Shown here piece by piece: positions 1 to 7,914 of a stretch of 64,000 nt of DNA. Source of the DNA: Cohnella nanjingensis (lineage in GTDB: Bacteria > Bacillota > Bacilli > Paenibacillales > Paenibacillaceae). The stretch spans positions 18,904 through 82,903 of the forward strand of contig NZ_JACJVP010000061.1 of assembly GCF_014212125.1 (NCBI RefSeq), read 5' to 3'. The first letter of the stretch is position 1, and each line of letters starts with the position of its first letter. The notes below the pieces were generated by a model. The model did not search any database, was not told the DNA's origin, and was given only the letters and a program-made list of their open reading frames with translations. Position numbers and translations under genes: made by a program.

Positions 1-79
1 TAAGAGGGATGGCGTGTTTTGCGGCGGCGGGTAGGGCGATCGAAGAGGGTGGCCATAATCGCCCGGTACGCAAGCAAAT

Positions 80-119
80 AACCCCCTGAATCCTTCCCGG
101 GAGAAGGATTCAGGGGGTT
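80..119 (-). terminator. Rho-independent terminator, probably bidirectional
   Basis: A 17-bp perfect inverted repeat (80-96 with 103-119, 6-nt loop) lies just beyond the 3' end of the minus-strand gene. On the minus strand it is followed by a short T-rich stretch. It could also end the unseen upstream + strand gene. Confidence 0.8.
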
Positions 120-150
120 GCGATTTGCATGCTTAACGCGCTTCCGGGAA

Positions 151-546
151 CTAAGTTAGGTTGAACCAGCCCAGGGTACTGCACTTATCCGATTCCTTCG
201 CGACCACTTCTTCGAGGTCAATATCCAGCAGGTTGCAGTAGGCCGACAGATAGAATAGATTCTTGCCCATCTCCGAGCGGACGATATCGCTGCAATGCTC
301 GCACAATTGGCCGGCCATATGGGACTTCGACTGGCGGTTCGCTTGGTCGAGTTCCATCTCTTCCGAGAATCCCTGTTGCTTCGCATTCAGCTCGATGCAT
401 CCGCATTCGGTGATCGACTTGGACACAGCCCGGTTGACCGAAGCGTTCGATTGACTGTACTTGGTCATGACATCCAGCAGGCTGCGGTGACGGAGCAAGA
501 GTTCCGATACCTGCCGCTGGAACTCCTGCAGCGTTGGTGCGCTCAT
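151..546 (-). CDS. DUF1573-like small protein
   Basis: A 131-aa acidic, mostly helical, soluble protein with no signal peptide or membrane segment. It has several Cys residues: ECGC around residue 47 and CEHC around residue 81. The C-terminal part (FYLSAYCNLLDIDLEEV) resembles the last helices of MazG-like all-alpha pyrophosphohydrolases, but the EExxE metal motif is not evident. I recall homologues annotated DUF1573 at this same place, between disA and the PIN/TRAM gene, in Paenibacillus genomes; that is from memory. A GTG nine bases upstream (555) overlaps the Shine-Dalgarno GAGGTGG, so ATG 546 is the likelier start. It is transcribed opposite to its neighbours from its own promoter. Function unknown. 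Confidence 0.75.
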   Translation of the reverse strand: MSAPTLQEFQRQVSELLLRHRSLLDVMTKYSQSNASVNRAVSKSITECGCIELNAKQQGFSEEMELDQANRQSKSHMAGQLCEHCSDIVRSEMGKNLFYLSAYCNLLDIDLEEVVAKESDKCSTLGWFNLT

Positions 547-590
547 CCGTTCCACCTCGGTTTACCTGAAGATTGGCGTTCTTAAGACTC

Positions 591-619
591 ATTATAGAAC
601 AAGGCGTCCGGCAATACAA
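591..619 (-). promoter_or_regulatory. Sigma-A promoter for the DUF1573-like gene
   Basis: On the minus strand: -35 TTGTAT (619-614), 17-bp spacer, perfect -10 TATAAT (596-591), about 45 bp before the start codon. Confidence 0.65.
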
Positions 620-728
620 AAGGAAGTCGCATTAGATTCCTTTCAGAATCCGGGTCGGATAGGCGATTAGCCTGGGGAAATTTGGACCATACTAGTAACA
701 AAATATGGATTCCTCAGGAGTGATACTT

Positions 729-1835
729 ATGATGATGAGACGCGTAATCCAGCTAGCCGGCCTCTTGATCGGCCTCTTGCTCGGGCAAGGTTGGTCTTCG
801 TGGCGGCTCGGCGGCGGGGCCTCATGGATGAATCCGGTGCTGGGCGCTTCGAGCGCGGGCGCCGGAGCGGGATTCGGCAGTACTTATACCGCCGTCATCG
901 GCGCCGTGCTCGGCTTCATGCTCGCGACGAGCCTCGCGGGACCGCTGTCGGCCGCGCTGCAACGGGGCATCGACCGGCTGTCCGGCATGCCCGTCTCGCT
1001 GCTTGCGACCGGCTTGCTGGGCGGGGGCTGCGGCCTGGTCTTCGCCGCGCTGCTAAAGCCTTATCTGGCCGAACTGCCCCGGATCGGCGGCGTCATCGCG
1101 GCGCTGACGGCCCTGATCTTCGCTTACGCGGGCCTGCACATCGGCGTCCGCAAGCAGGACGAGCTGGCCCTCTGGTCCCAATCGCGCCACAAGGGCGAGA
1201 CCAAGCGAGACGAAGGCCCCCGATACGAAGAACACAAGATTTTGGACACCAGCGTCATCATCGACGGCCGCATCGCCGACATCTGCAAGACCGGCTTCAT
1301 CGAGGGGACGCTCGTCATCCCCGAGTTCGTGCTGGAGGAGCTGCAGCATATCGCGGATTCGTCCGATCTGCTCAAGCGCAACCGCGGACGCCGCGGGCTC
1401 GATATCTTGAACAAGATTCAGAAGGAGCTCGACGTGAAAGTGCTGATCTACGAGGACGCGAGCGACGAGAGCGGGGAAGTCGACAGCCGGCTCGTGAAGC
1501 TGGCGAAGGCGATGCAGGGCAAAGTCGTCACCAACGACTTCAACCTGAACAAGGTATGCGAGCTGCAAGGCGTGTCCGTGCTGAACATCAACGACCTGGC
1601 GAACGCGGTGAAGCCGGTCGTCCTGCCGGGCGAAGAGATCGTCGTGCAGGTCATCAAGGACGGCAAGGAGCACGGGCAAGGCGTCGCCTATCTGGATGAC
1701 GGCACGATGATCGTCGTCGAGGGCGGCCGCGACTATATCGGCACGACGATGGAAGTGCTGGTCACCAGCGTCTTGCAGACTTCGGCCGGCCGGATGATAT
1801 TCGCGAAGCCGAAGCTATTGGAAAAAGCGCAGTAA
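729..1835 (+). CDS. PIN/TRAM-domain membrane protein (YacL family)
   Basis: A 368-aa YacL-type protein. Hydrophobic helices fill residues ~5-140. A PIN nuclease-like domain starts at DTSVIIDGRIAD (first acidic residue ~173), and a TRAM RNA-binding domain covers ~305-366. This order is characteristic of the family, which is thought to be a membrane-anchored PIN ribonuclease; its substrate is unknown to me. An in-frame ATG at 705 exists, but CAGGAG at 715-720 places the start at the ATG triplet beginning at 729, as in shorter homologues. A terminator follows before ispD, so it need not be co-transcribed with the isoprenoid genes. Confidence 0.9.
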   Translation: MMMRRVIQLAGLLIGLLLGQGWSSWRLGGGASWMNPVLGASSAGAGAGFGSTYTAVIGAVLGFMLATSLAGPLSAALQRGIDRLSGMPVSLLATGLLGGGCGLVFAALLKPYLAELPRIGGVIAALTALIFAYAGLHIGVRKQDELALWSQSRHKGETKRDEGPRYEEHKILDTSVIIDGRIADICKTGFIEGTLVIPEFVLEELQHIADSSDLLKRNRGRRGLDILNKIQKELDVKVLIYEDASDESGEVDSRLVKLAKAMQGKVVTNDFNLNKVCELQGVSVLNINDLANAVKPVVLPGEEIVVQVIKDGKEHGQGVAYLDDGTMIVVEGGRDYIGTTMEVLVTSVLQTSAGRMIFAKPKLLEKAQ

Positions 1836-1858
1836 GAGGGTATGATGATAAGAAATAC

Positions 1859-1895
1859 GGGCGGGACTCGCTTCTATTGGTCCCGCCCTCTTTCT
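1859..1895 (+). terminator. Intrinsic terminator after the PIN/TRAM gene
   Basis: Nine-bp perfect stem (1859-1867 with 1880-1888), 12-nt loop, then TCTTTCT. It lies 24 bp past the stop codon and ends shortly before ispD. Confidence 0.7.
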
Positions 1896-1914
1896 ATGTA
1901 TCCGAAAGCGAGGC

Positions 1915-2625
1915 ATGGCGATGAAGTGGGGAGCGGTGGTCGTCGCGGCCGGCCGGGGATCCCGGATGGGCGCGGCGGAGAACAAAGTATTCCTGCCGCT
2001 GGCGGGCCGGTCCGTGCTGGCCCGCACGCTCGAGGCTTTTGAACGGTGCGCCGCGGTGACGGAGATCGTCGTCGTCGTGGCGCCGGGCGAGGAAGCGCGG
2101 GCCCGGGAAGCGGTCCGCGAAGCGAACGCGGGCAAGGTCGCCGCGATCGTGCCCGGCGGGGCGGAGCGCCAAGACAGCGTCTGCGCGGGCCTCGCGGCGC
2201 TGGCGACGGACGGCGCGCTCGTCCATGACGCGGCGCGCCCGCTGGTCACGCCCGCGCAGATCGAGGCTTGCTGCCGGTCGGCCGAGCGCCACGGGGCGTC
2301 CGCGCTGGCCGTGCCGGTGAAGGACACGATCAAGATCGCGGACGGAGACGGCATGATCGCGTCTACGCCCGAGCGCCGGACGCTGTGGGCCGTGCAGACG
2401 CCCCAGGCGTTCGCCCGCGCCGACCTGATGGAGGCGCATCGGCGGGCGAAGGACGAAGGCGCCGCCGCGACGGACGACGCGATGCTGCTGGAACGGCTGG
2501 GCCGCAAGGTCGCCATCGTCGAAGGAGATTATCTGAATATCAAGATCACGACGCCGGAGGACTTGCCGATCGCGGAATTGCTGCTGTCCCGGCGCCGGCA
2601 GGAGGAGCGGAGCTTCATTGATTAG
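1915..2625 (+). CDS. ispD: 2-C-methyl-D-erythritol 4-phosphate cytidylyltransferase
   Basis: Third enzyme of the MEP isoprenoid pathway: transfers CMP from CTP to 2-C-methyl-D-erythritol 4-phosphate. The 236-aa protein has the family's glycine-rich nucleotide loop AAGRGSRMG (11-19) and the HDAARP motif (104-109). Length is normal. ATG 1915 is used here; a second ATG two codons on (1921) is possible because the ribosome site is weak. The 3' end overlaps ispF by 8 bp, so the two consecutive-step enzymes are translationally coupled. Confidence 0.95.
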   Translation: MAMKWGAVVVAAGRGSRMGAAENKVFLPLAGRSVLARTLEAFERCAAVTEIVVVVAPGEEARAREAVREANAGKVAAIVPGGAERQDSVCAGLAALATDGALVHDAARPLVTPAQIEACCRSAERHGASALAVPVKDTIKIADGDGMIASTPERRTLWAVQTPQAFARADLMEAHRRAKDEGAAATDDAMLLERLGRKVAIVEGDYLNIKITTPEDLPIAELLLSRRRQEERSFID

Positions 2626-3100
2626 AGTAGGGCAAGGATTCGACGTGCACCAACTGACGGAAGGGCGCGACTGCATCATCGGGGGCGTCAAGATTCCGTA
2701 CGACAAAGGACTGCTCGGCCACTCGGACGCCGACGTGCTGCTTCATGCGATCAGCGACGCCGTGCTCGGGGCGCTCGCGCTCGGGGATATCGGCAAGCAT
2801 TTTCCGGACACGGACCCCGCCTTCAAGGATGCCGACAGCGTGAAGCTGCTGGAGCGTGTATGGGCGCTCGTCAAGGAGCGCGGCTACAAGCTCGGCAATG
2901 CCGACGCCACGATCATCGCGCAGGCGCCGAAGATGGCGCCGCATATTCCCGCGATGGTCGAGGTGATCGCCCGCGCGCTGGAAGCGGAGGCTACGCAGGT
3001 GAACGTAAAGGCGACGACTTCGGAGAAGCTCGGGTTCACCGGCCGGGGCGAAGGGATCGCCGCGCAGGCGATTGTTTGCCTCGTTCGAGATGTGCTATGA
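2618..3100 (+). CDS. ispF: 2-C-methyl-D-erythritol 2,4-cyclodiphosphate synthase
   Basis: Forms the cyclic diphosphate intermediate of the MEP pathway. The 160-aa trimeric zinc enzyme shows the N-terminal metal ligands in GFDVHQL (D9, H11), the HSDADVLLHA segment and the C-terminal TSEKLGFTGRGEGI motif, at normal length. The start is a TTG at 2618 within the end of ispD, preceded by GGAGGAGCGG; no ATG fits the conserved N-terminus. The IspE substrate-supplying kinase is not in this window. Confidence 0.95.
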   Translation: MIRVGQGFDVHQLTEGRDCIIGGVKIPYDKGLLGHSDADVLLHAISDAVLGALALGDIGKHFPDTDPAFKDADSVKLLERVWALVKERGYKLGNADATIIAQAPKMAPHIPAMVEVIARALEAEATQVNVKATTSEKLGFTGRGEGIAAQAIVCLVRDVL

Positions 3101-3136
3101 TTTGTCGCGACAAGTGAGACAGGAGGAACGAAACCC

Positions 3137-4621
3137 ATGAGCCAAACGACCACCGGCAAGGTTCGCGTCCGCTACGCGCCGAGCCCGACGGGGCATCTTC
3201 ATATCGGCAACGCGCGTACCGCCATCTTCAACTATTTGTTCGCCCGCCACCACGGGGGAGACTTCGTCATTCGCATCGAGGATACCGACGTGAAGCGCAA
3301 CATCGCGGGCGGCGAGGAGAGCCAGCTGACCTATCTGAAGTGGCTCGGCGTCGATTGGGACGAGAGCATCGACATCAACGGCGACTACGGCCCTTACCGG
3401 CAGACCGAGCGGATCGCGATCTACGACAAGCACACGCAGGAACTGCTGGACCGCGGCCTCGCCTATCGCTGCTACTGCACCGAAGAGGAGCTGGAGCGCG
3501 AGCGCGAGGAGCAGACCGCGAGAGGCGAGACGCCGCGTTATTCGGGCCGTTGCAGGCATCTGACGCCGGAACAGGAAGCGCAATTCGCGGCCGAGGGGCG
3601 CGTGCCGAGCGTCCGCTTCGCCGTGCCGCAGGACCGGAACTATGCGTTCGAGGATCTGGTGAAAGGCGAGATCTCGTTCCGCTCGGAGGAATTCGGAGAC
3701 TTCGTCATCGTGAAGAAAGACGGCATCCCGACGTATAACTACGCCGTAGCGGTCGACGACCACCTGATGGCGATCTCCCACGTGCTGCGCGGCGAGGACC
3801 ATATCACCAACACGCCCCGCCAGTTGATGATCTACGAAGCGTTCGGCTGGGAGCCGCCCGTCTTCGGGCATATGACGCTGATCGTGAACGAGAGCCGCAA
3901 GAAGCTGTCCAAGCGCGACGAATCGATCGTGCAATTCATCGAACAATACGATAAGCTCGGTTATCTGCCGGAGGCGCTGCTGAACTTCATCGCGCTGCTC
4001 GGCTGGTCGCCGGAAGGCGAGGAAGAGATCTTCACCCGCGAGCAGCTGATCGGGATCTTCGACGCCGATCGGCTGTCCAAGAGCCCCGCGGTCTTCGATA
4101 CCGTGAAGTTGAACTGGCTGAACCAGCACTACCTGAAGTCCGCCTCGGCGGAGCGGGTGATGGAGCTGACGCTGCCGCACCTGAAGCAGGCGGGCCGTCT
4201 GCCGCAGAAGCCGAACGAGGCCGAGCTGGCCTGGGCCGTGACGCTCGTGACGCTGTTCCGCGAGCATCTGCGCTACGGCGCGGAGATCGTGCCGCTGTCC
4301 GATCTTTTCTTCCGCGAGGAGCTGGAGCTAGACGACGAAGCGCGCGCCGTGCTCGCCGAGGAGAGCGTCCCGGCGGTGCTGGCCGCGTTCGCGCGCCAGA
4401 TCGAAGCGGCGGGCGAGGAAGGCTTCGCCGTCGACAACATGAAGGCGCTGATCAAGGCCGTGCAGACCGAGACCGGCGCCAAGGGCAAAGGGCTGTTCAT
4501 GCCGATCCGCGTGGCGTTGACGGGCCAGATGCACGGACCGGATCTGAACGGCTGCATCTGGCTGCTCGGCCGCGACCGCGTGCTGAAGCGGCTGGCCGAA
4601 GCCGCCGCGAAGCTGGGCTGA
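3137..4621 (+). CDS. gltX: Glutamyl-tRNA synthetase
   Basis: Charges tRNA-Glu. In Firmicutes it usually also mischarges tRNA-Gln for GatCAB amidation; that is family knowledge. The 494-aa class I synthetase shows the HIGH-type motif PSPTGHLHIGN (15-25), the zinc-like CYC plus CRH segment (112-141) and the KMSKS-type motif KLSKR (256-260), followed by the helical anticodon-binding domain. AGGAGG precedes ATG 3137. Its last ~45 bp and stop codon are repeated twice more immediately downstream in the 128-bp array, so the array begins inside this gene. No terminator is visible after it. Confidence 0.97.
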   Translation: MSQTTTGKVRVRYAPSPTGHLHIGNARTAIFNYLFARHHGGDFVIRIEDTDVKRNIAGGEESQLTYLKWLGVDWDESIDINGDYGPYRQTERIAIYDKHTQELLDRGLAYRCYCTEEELEREREEQTARGETPRYSGRCRHLTPEQEAQFAAEGRVPSVRFAVPQDRNYAFEDLVKGEISFRSEEFGDFVIVKKDGIPTYNYAVAVDDHLMAISHVLRGEDHITNTPRQLMIYEAFGWEPPVFGHMTLIVNESRKKLSKRDESIVQFIEQYDKLGYLPEALLNFIALLGWSPEGEEEIFTREQLIGIFDADRLSKSPAVFDTVKLNWLNQHYLKSASAERVMELTLPHLKQAGRLPQKPNEAELAWAVTLVTLFREHLRYGAEIVPLSDLFFREELELDDEARAVLAEESVPAVLAAFARQIEAAGEEGFAVDNMKALIKAVQTETGAKGKGLFMPIRVALTGQMHGPDLNGCIWLLGRDRVLKRLAEAAAKLG

Positions 4622-4955
4622 CGGTCGGACGGACCGCCATCGTGTACAGAGGTGGTTGGCCGAGACGGCAGTGCAGGCGAGTTGGCGGTCGGACGTGGCA
4701 TGGCCGCGTGCTGAAGCGGCTGGCCGAAGCCGCCGCGAAGCTGGGCTGACGGTTGGACGTGCCGCCATCATGTATAGAGGTGGTTGGCCGAGACGGCAGT
4801 GCAGGCGAGTCGGCGGTCGGACGTGGCATGGCCGCGTGCTGAAGCGGCTGGCCGAAGCCGCCGCGAAGCTGGGCTGACGGTCGGACGGACCGCCATCGTG
4901 TACAGAGGTGGTTGGCCGAGACGGCAGTGCAGGCGAGTTGGCGGTCGGACGTGGC
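4576..4955 (+). repeat. 128-bp tandem repeat, ~3 copies, including the gltX 3' end
   Basis: Units begin at 4576, 4704 and 4832 (period 128). Each starts with the ~45 bp that encode the last residues of GltX (RVLKRLAEAAAKLG) and its stop, followed by ~80 bp of non-coding sequence. The coding part is identical in all three. In the non-coding part, units 1 and 3 are identical over ~79 bp, while unit 2 differs at six positions. The array stops 14 bp before the -35 box of the cysE T-box promoter. No transposase or terminal inverted repeats are seen. Confidence 0.95.
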
Positions 4956-4969
4956 GCCGCGCTTGGCCC

Positions 4970-4998
4970 TTGTCACTTCGGGGGCGTTCGGCTATACT
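4970..4998 (+). promoter_or_regulatory. Sigma-A promoter of the cysE-cysS T-box transcript
   Basis: TTGTCA (4970-4975), 17-bp spacer, TATACT (4993-4998), directly upstream of the T-box stem I region. Predicted start of transcription is near 5005. Confidence 0.85.
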
Positions 4999-5004
4999 TG
5001 CTGT

Positions 5005-5367
5005 AACAGCGACGAACAGGAGAGTACGTTCCGGTAGGGATCGGCCAGAGAGGACTGCCTTGGGTGGAAGCAGTCTCGTATCCGACGGAAGGGAAATGCG
5101 CCTGGGAGCCGCATCGCCGAGCGAACGGCCGGCGCAGCCTATCTTCATGCTTGCTTGACGGGGAGACGTCCGAGAAGGGTCGAACCGGTCGACGGGCTAG
5201 ATGACGGCAGCGCGGGAGTGACGTTAGGCGTTGCCGGGTGGTACCCGTTATCGAGCCATCGAGTTGGACCGCGACCGCCGCATGCCTGCATGCCGCCGTC
5301 GAAGTTCCAAGCAGAGTGGGACCGCGTATGATGACGCCTCTGCAGCGACAGCTGCAGGGGCTTTTTT
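5005..5367 (+). promoter_or_regulatory. T-box riboswitch (tRNA-Cys responsive) upstream of cysE-cysS
   Basis: Several T-box landmarks occur in the right order: GAGAGTAC near the stem I base (~5021), AGAGAGGA followed by a GGGTGGAAG distal-loop-like segment (5046-5070), CGTTATC of the stem III region (~5247), the T-box AGAGTGGGACCGCG (5313-5326), and a terminator (5336-5367). A TGC cysteine codon at 5097-5099 lies where the specifier loop is expected; I have not folded stem I. cysES T-boxes with a UGC specifier are known in Bacillus. Uncharged tRNA-Cys would favour the antiterminator and expression of cysE and cysS. Confidence 0.88.
5336..5367 (+). terminator. T-box terminator hairpin
   Basis: GCCTCTGCAGC pairs with AGCTGCAGGGGC across a short loop and is followed by six T. 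It sits 10 bp after the T-box sequence and is the regulated terminator of the leader. Confidence 0.88.
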
Positions 5368-5392
5368 GTTTTTCCAGACCGAAGCAGGCCGC

Positions 5393-5685
5393 GGGCCGAT
5401 AACCCGATGGTACGGTTATCTCGGTCGAAAAAGCGTGCGTAGGCGGGCCGATAACCCGATGGTACGGTCATCTCGGTCGGGAAAGCGTGAGAATGCGGGT
5501 AGATAACCCGATTGTGCGGTTATCTCGGTCGAGAAAGCGTGCATAGGCGGGCCGATAACCCGATTGTACGGTTATCTCGGTCGAGAAAGCGTGCGTAGGC
5601 GGGCCGATAACCCGATTGTACGGTTATCTCGGTCGAGAAAGCGTGCGTAGGCGGGTAGATAACCCGATTGTACGGTTATCTCGGA
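5393..5685 (+). repeat. 52-bp tandem hairpin array, 5.6 copies, between T-box and cysE
   Basis: Units start at 5393, 5445, 5497, 5549, 5601 and 5653 (period 52); the last is truncated. Every unit contains a GATAACC...GGTTATC inverted repeat (7-bp stem, 9-nt loop; the last bases of one arm vary in unit 2), followed by CTCGGTCG and AAAGCGTG. Units 1, 2, 4 and 5 begin GGGCCG while units 3 and 6 begin GGGTAG, a period-three pattern that suggests duplication of a three-unit block. The array starts 26 nt after the T-box terminator, so it lies in the 5' untranslated region of any antiterminated cysE-cysS mRNA. Confidence 0.95.
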
Positions 5686-5785
5686 CTGATCTGGCTCAGA
5701 TGCGGACCGGCAACCCGGACGCCGCCGGGGGCTGCATCGTCCGGGGCGCTTCAGGCGAAGGTAACGGAAGAAGGAGGAGTTGAAC

Positions 5786-6490
5786 ATGGGCTTCTGGGAG
5801 ACGGTTCGTTCCGATATCGAAGCGGTGTTCGAGAACGATCCGGCGGCACGCAGCCGCTTCGAGGTCGTGTTCACGTATTCGGGGCTGCACGCCATCTGGG
5901 CGCATCGCATCGCCCACGGCTTCTACAAGCGACGATGGTTCTCCGTCGCGCGGGTGATCTCGCAGGTGAGCCGATTCTTCACCGGCATCGAGATCCATCC
6001 CGGCGCGCGGATCGGCCGCAAGCTGTTCATCGACCACGGCATGGGCGTCGTCATCGGCGAGACGTGCGAGATCGGCGACGAGGTGGTCATCTACCAAGGC
6101 GTAACGCTCGGCGGCACCGGCAAGGAGAAGGGCAAGCGGCATCCGACCATCGGCAACCGCGTCGTCATCGCCTCCGGCGCCAAAGTGCTCGGCTCGTTCA
6201 CGGTCGGGGACAACGCGAACATCGGCGCGAACTCGGTCGTCCTGCGCGAGGTGCCGGCGGACAGCACCGTCGTCGGTATCCCGGGACGGATCGTCAAGCG
6301 CAACGGCGAACGCGTCAGCGACCGGCTGGATCATACCAACTTGCCGGACCCGGTGATCGAGACGTTCCGCCAGATGCAGAAGGAGATCAACGAGCTGAAG
6401 GCCGAGATAGAGCGGCTGAAGTCCGCGTCTCGGGAGTCCGAGTCCCCGGAGCCGGAGCCCGAACCCGTGGGCGCTGCCACCCAAGAATAG
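5786..6490 (+). CDS. cysE: Serine O-acetyltransferase
   Basis: Makes O-acetylserine from serine and acetyl-CoA, the first step of cysteine synthesis. The 234-aa protein has the N-terminal helical SAT segment, a left-handed beta-helix of hexapeptide repeats (~65-175) with IDHGMGVVIGET and GVTLGGTGKEKGKRHP active-site motifs, and an acidic, coiled-coil-prone tail. AAGGAGG at 5772-5778 selects ATG 5786; a TTG at 5780 is too close. It lies upstream of cysS behind the T-box, so cysteine supply and Cys-tRNA charging are controlled together. The array in its leader is odd. Confidence 0.96.
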   Translation: MGFWETVRSDIEAVFENDPAARSRFEVVFTYSGLHAIWAHRIAHGFYKRRWFSVARVISQVSRFFTGIEIHPGARIGRKLFIDHGMGVVIGETCEIGDEVVIYQGVTLGGTGKEKGKRHPTIGNRVVIASGAKVLGSFTVGDNANIGANSVVLREVPADSTVVGIPGRIVKRNGERVSDRLDHTNLPDPVIETFRQMQKEINELKAEIERLKSASRESESPEPEPEPVGAATQE

Positions 6491-6510
6491 AAGAGGAGTG
6501 CATGGATCCC

Positions 6511-7914
6511 ATGACTTTGCGCATTTATAACAGCCTTACCAGACAGGCGGAGCCGTTCGTGCCGCTCCATCCCGACCGGGTCAACATGTACGTCTGCGGC
6601 CCGACCGTTTACGGCTATATTCATATCGGCAACGCGCGGCCCGTCATTTTCTTCGACGTGGTGCGCCGTTACCTGGAGTCGATCGGCTACGACGTGAATT
6701 ATATCGTGAACTTCACCGACGTCGACGACAAAATGATCCGCAAGGCCAACGAACTCGGCATTACGGTGCCGGAGCTCGCGGAGACGTTCATTCAGGCGTT
6801 CAACGAAGACCGCGAAGCGCTCGGCGCCCGCCCGGCGAGTCTGAACCCGCGCGTCACGGAATCGATGCCGGAGATCATTCGCTTCATTCAGGAACTGGTC
6901 GACAAGGGCGTCGCTTACGAGAACGGCGGAGACGTCTACTACCGGACGAGCAAGTTCCCGGCGTACGGCAAGCTCTCGCACAAGAACCTCGCCGAGCTGC
7001 AGTACGGCATCCGCATCGAAGTCGACGAGCGCAAGGAAGCGCCGCAGGACTTCGTCCTCTGGAAGGCGGCGAAGCCGGGCGAGATCAGCTGGCCGAGCCC
7101 ATGGGGCGACGGCCGTCCGGGCTGGCACATCGAATGCTCGGCGATGGCGCTGAAGTATGCCGGCGAGACGCTCGACATCCACGGCGGCGGCCACGACCTG
7201 CAGTTCCCGCACCACGAGTGCGAGATCGCCCAGTCCGAGGCGCTGACGGGACAACCGCTAGCGCGTTACTGGATGCACAACGGCTTCGTCAACCTCGACA
7301 ACGAGAAGATGTCCAAGTCGCTCGGCAACGTGGTCAATCCCCGGGAGCTGTTGCAGCGGGCGAGCGCGCAGTCGATCCGCTACGTCATGCTGACGGCGCA
7401 CTACCGCAGCCCGATCAATTTCAGCGACGAGACGATCCGCCAAGGCGAGAACAGCGTGCAGCGCCTCGCCAACTGCCGCGACAATCTGAAGCACCGGCTC
7501 GCGTCCGTCTCGGACCGCGTAACCGGAGATCCGGATCTCGCCGTGCGGCTCTCCGCGCTGCAGGAAGAGTTCCGGGCGAAGATGAACGACGACTTCAACA
7601 CCGCCGACGCCATTACGGTCTGGTTCCAGGCGGTGTCCGAAGCGAACGCCTATCTGCAGCGCGAAGTGGCTTCTGCGGAAGATCTGAACGCCTATCTCTG
7701 CCTGTTCGCGTCGTTCGACGACGTTCTCGGGCTGCTGCCGCCGGAAGCCGAGGCGGGACTGCTGGACGATGAAGTCGACGGGCTTATCGCCGAGCGGACG
7801 GAGGCGCGCAAGCGCCGCGACTTCGCGCGCGCGGACGAGATCCGGGACTTGCTGGCGGCGCAGGGCATCCTACTGGAAGACACGCCGCAGGGCATCCGTT
7901 GGCGGCGCAAATGA
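6511..7914 (+). CDS. cysS: Cysteinyl-tRNA synthetase
   Basis: Charges tRNA-Cys. The 467-aa class I synthetase carries the MYVCGPTVYG zinc-cysteine segment, HIGNARP (HIGH-type), WHIECSAM and H-rich zinc ligands (GGGHDLQFPHHECE) and KMSKSLGN. A longer open frame extends upstream through cysE but is only a read-through shadow. ATG 6502 is three bases from the GAGGAG site, so ATG 6511 (MTLRIYNSL, matching homologues) is preferred. The 3' end overlaps mrnC by four bases (ATGA). Confidence 0.96.
   Translation: MTLRIYNSLTRQAEPFVPLHPDRVNMYVCGPTVYGYIHIGNARPVIFFDVVRRYLESIGYDVNYIVNFTDVDDKMIRKANELGITVPELAETFIQAFNEDREALGARPASLNPRVTESMPEIIRFIQELVDKGVAYENGGDVYYRTSKFPAYGKLSHKNLAELQYGIRIEVDERKEAPQDFVLWKAAKPGEISWPSPWGDGRPGWHIECSAMALKYAGETLDIHGGGHDLQFPHHECEIAQSEALTGQPLARYWMHNGFVNLDNEKMSKSLGNVVNPRELLQRASAQSIRYVMLTAHYRSPINFSDETIRQGENSVQRLANCRDNLKHRLASVSDRVTGDPDLAVRLSALQEEFRAKMNDDFNTADAITVWFQAVSEANAYLQREVASAEDLNAYLCLFASFDDVLGLLPPEAEAGLLDDEVDGLIAERTEARKRRDFARADEIRDLLAAQGILLEDTPQGIRWRRK

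Noticed and set aside
1..3. TAA at the window start as the stop of disA
   Set aside because: disA commonly precedes this block, but only three bases are visible, so no gene can be supported.
4656..4877. Small open frame across the 128-bp repeat ending in a copy of the GltX C-terminus
   Set aside because: It consists of repeat-derived sequence, starts at a TTG without a proper site and has no similarity other than the copied tail.
4576..4955. Insertion sequence or MITE as the source of the 128-bp repeat
   Set aside because: No terminal inverted repeats, target duplications or transposase; the units are head-to-tail copies including the native gltX end.
5230..5255. Second T-box (GGGTGGTACCCG) before the main one
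   Set aside because: It is followed by CGTTATC of the stem III region, not by a terminator, so it is part of a single T-box leader.
5393..5685. CRISPR array
   Set aside because: The period is 52 bp but the units are nearly identical throughout; there are no unique spacers and no cas genes.
5668..6510. Upstream extension of the cysS frame through cysE
   Set aside because: The extension is a shadow of cysE in another frame, rich in Arg; conserved cysS sequence begins at 6511 with its own ribosome site.
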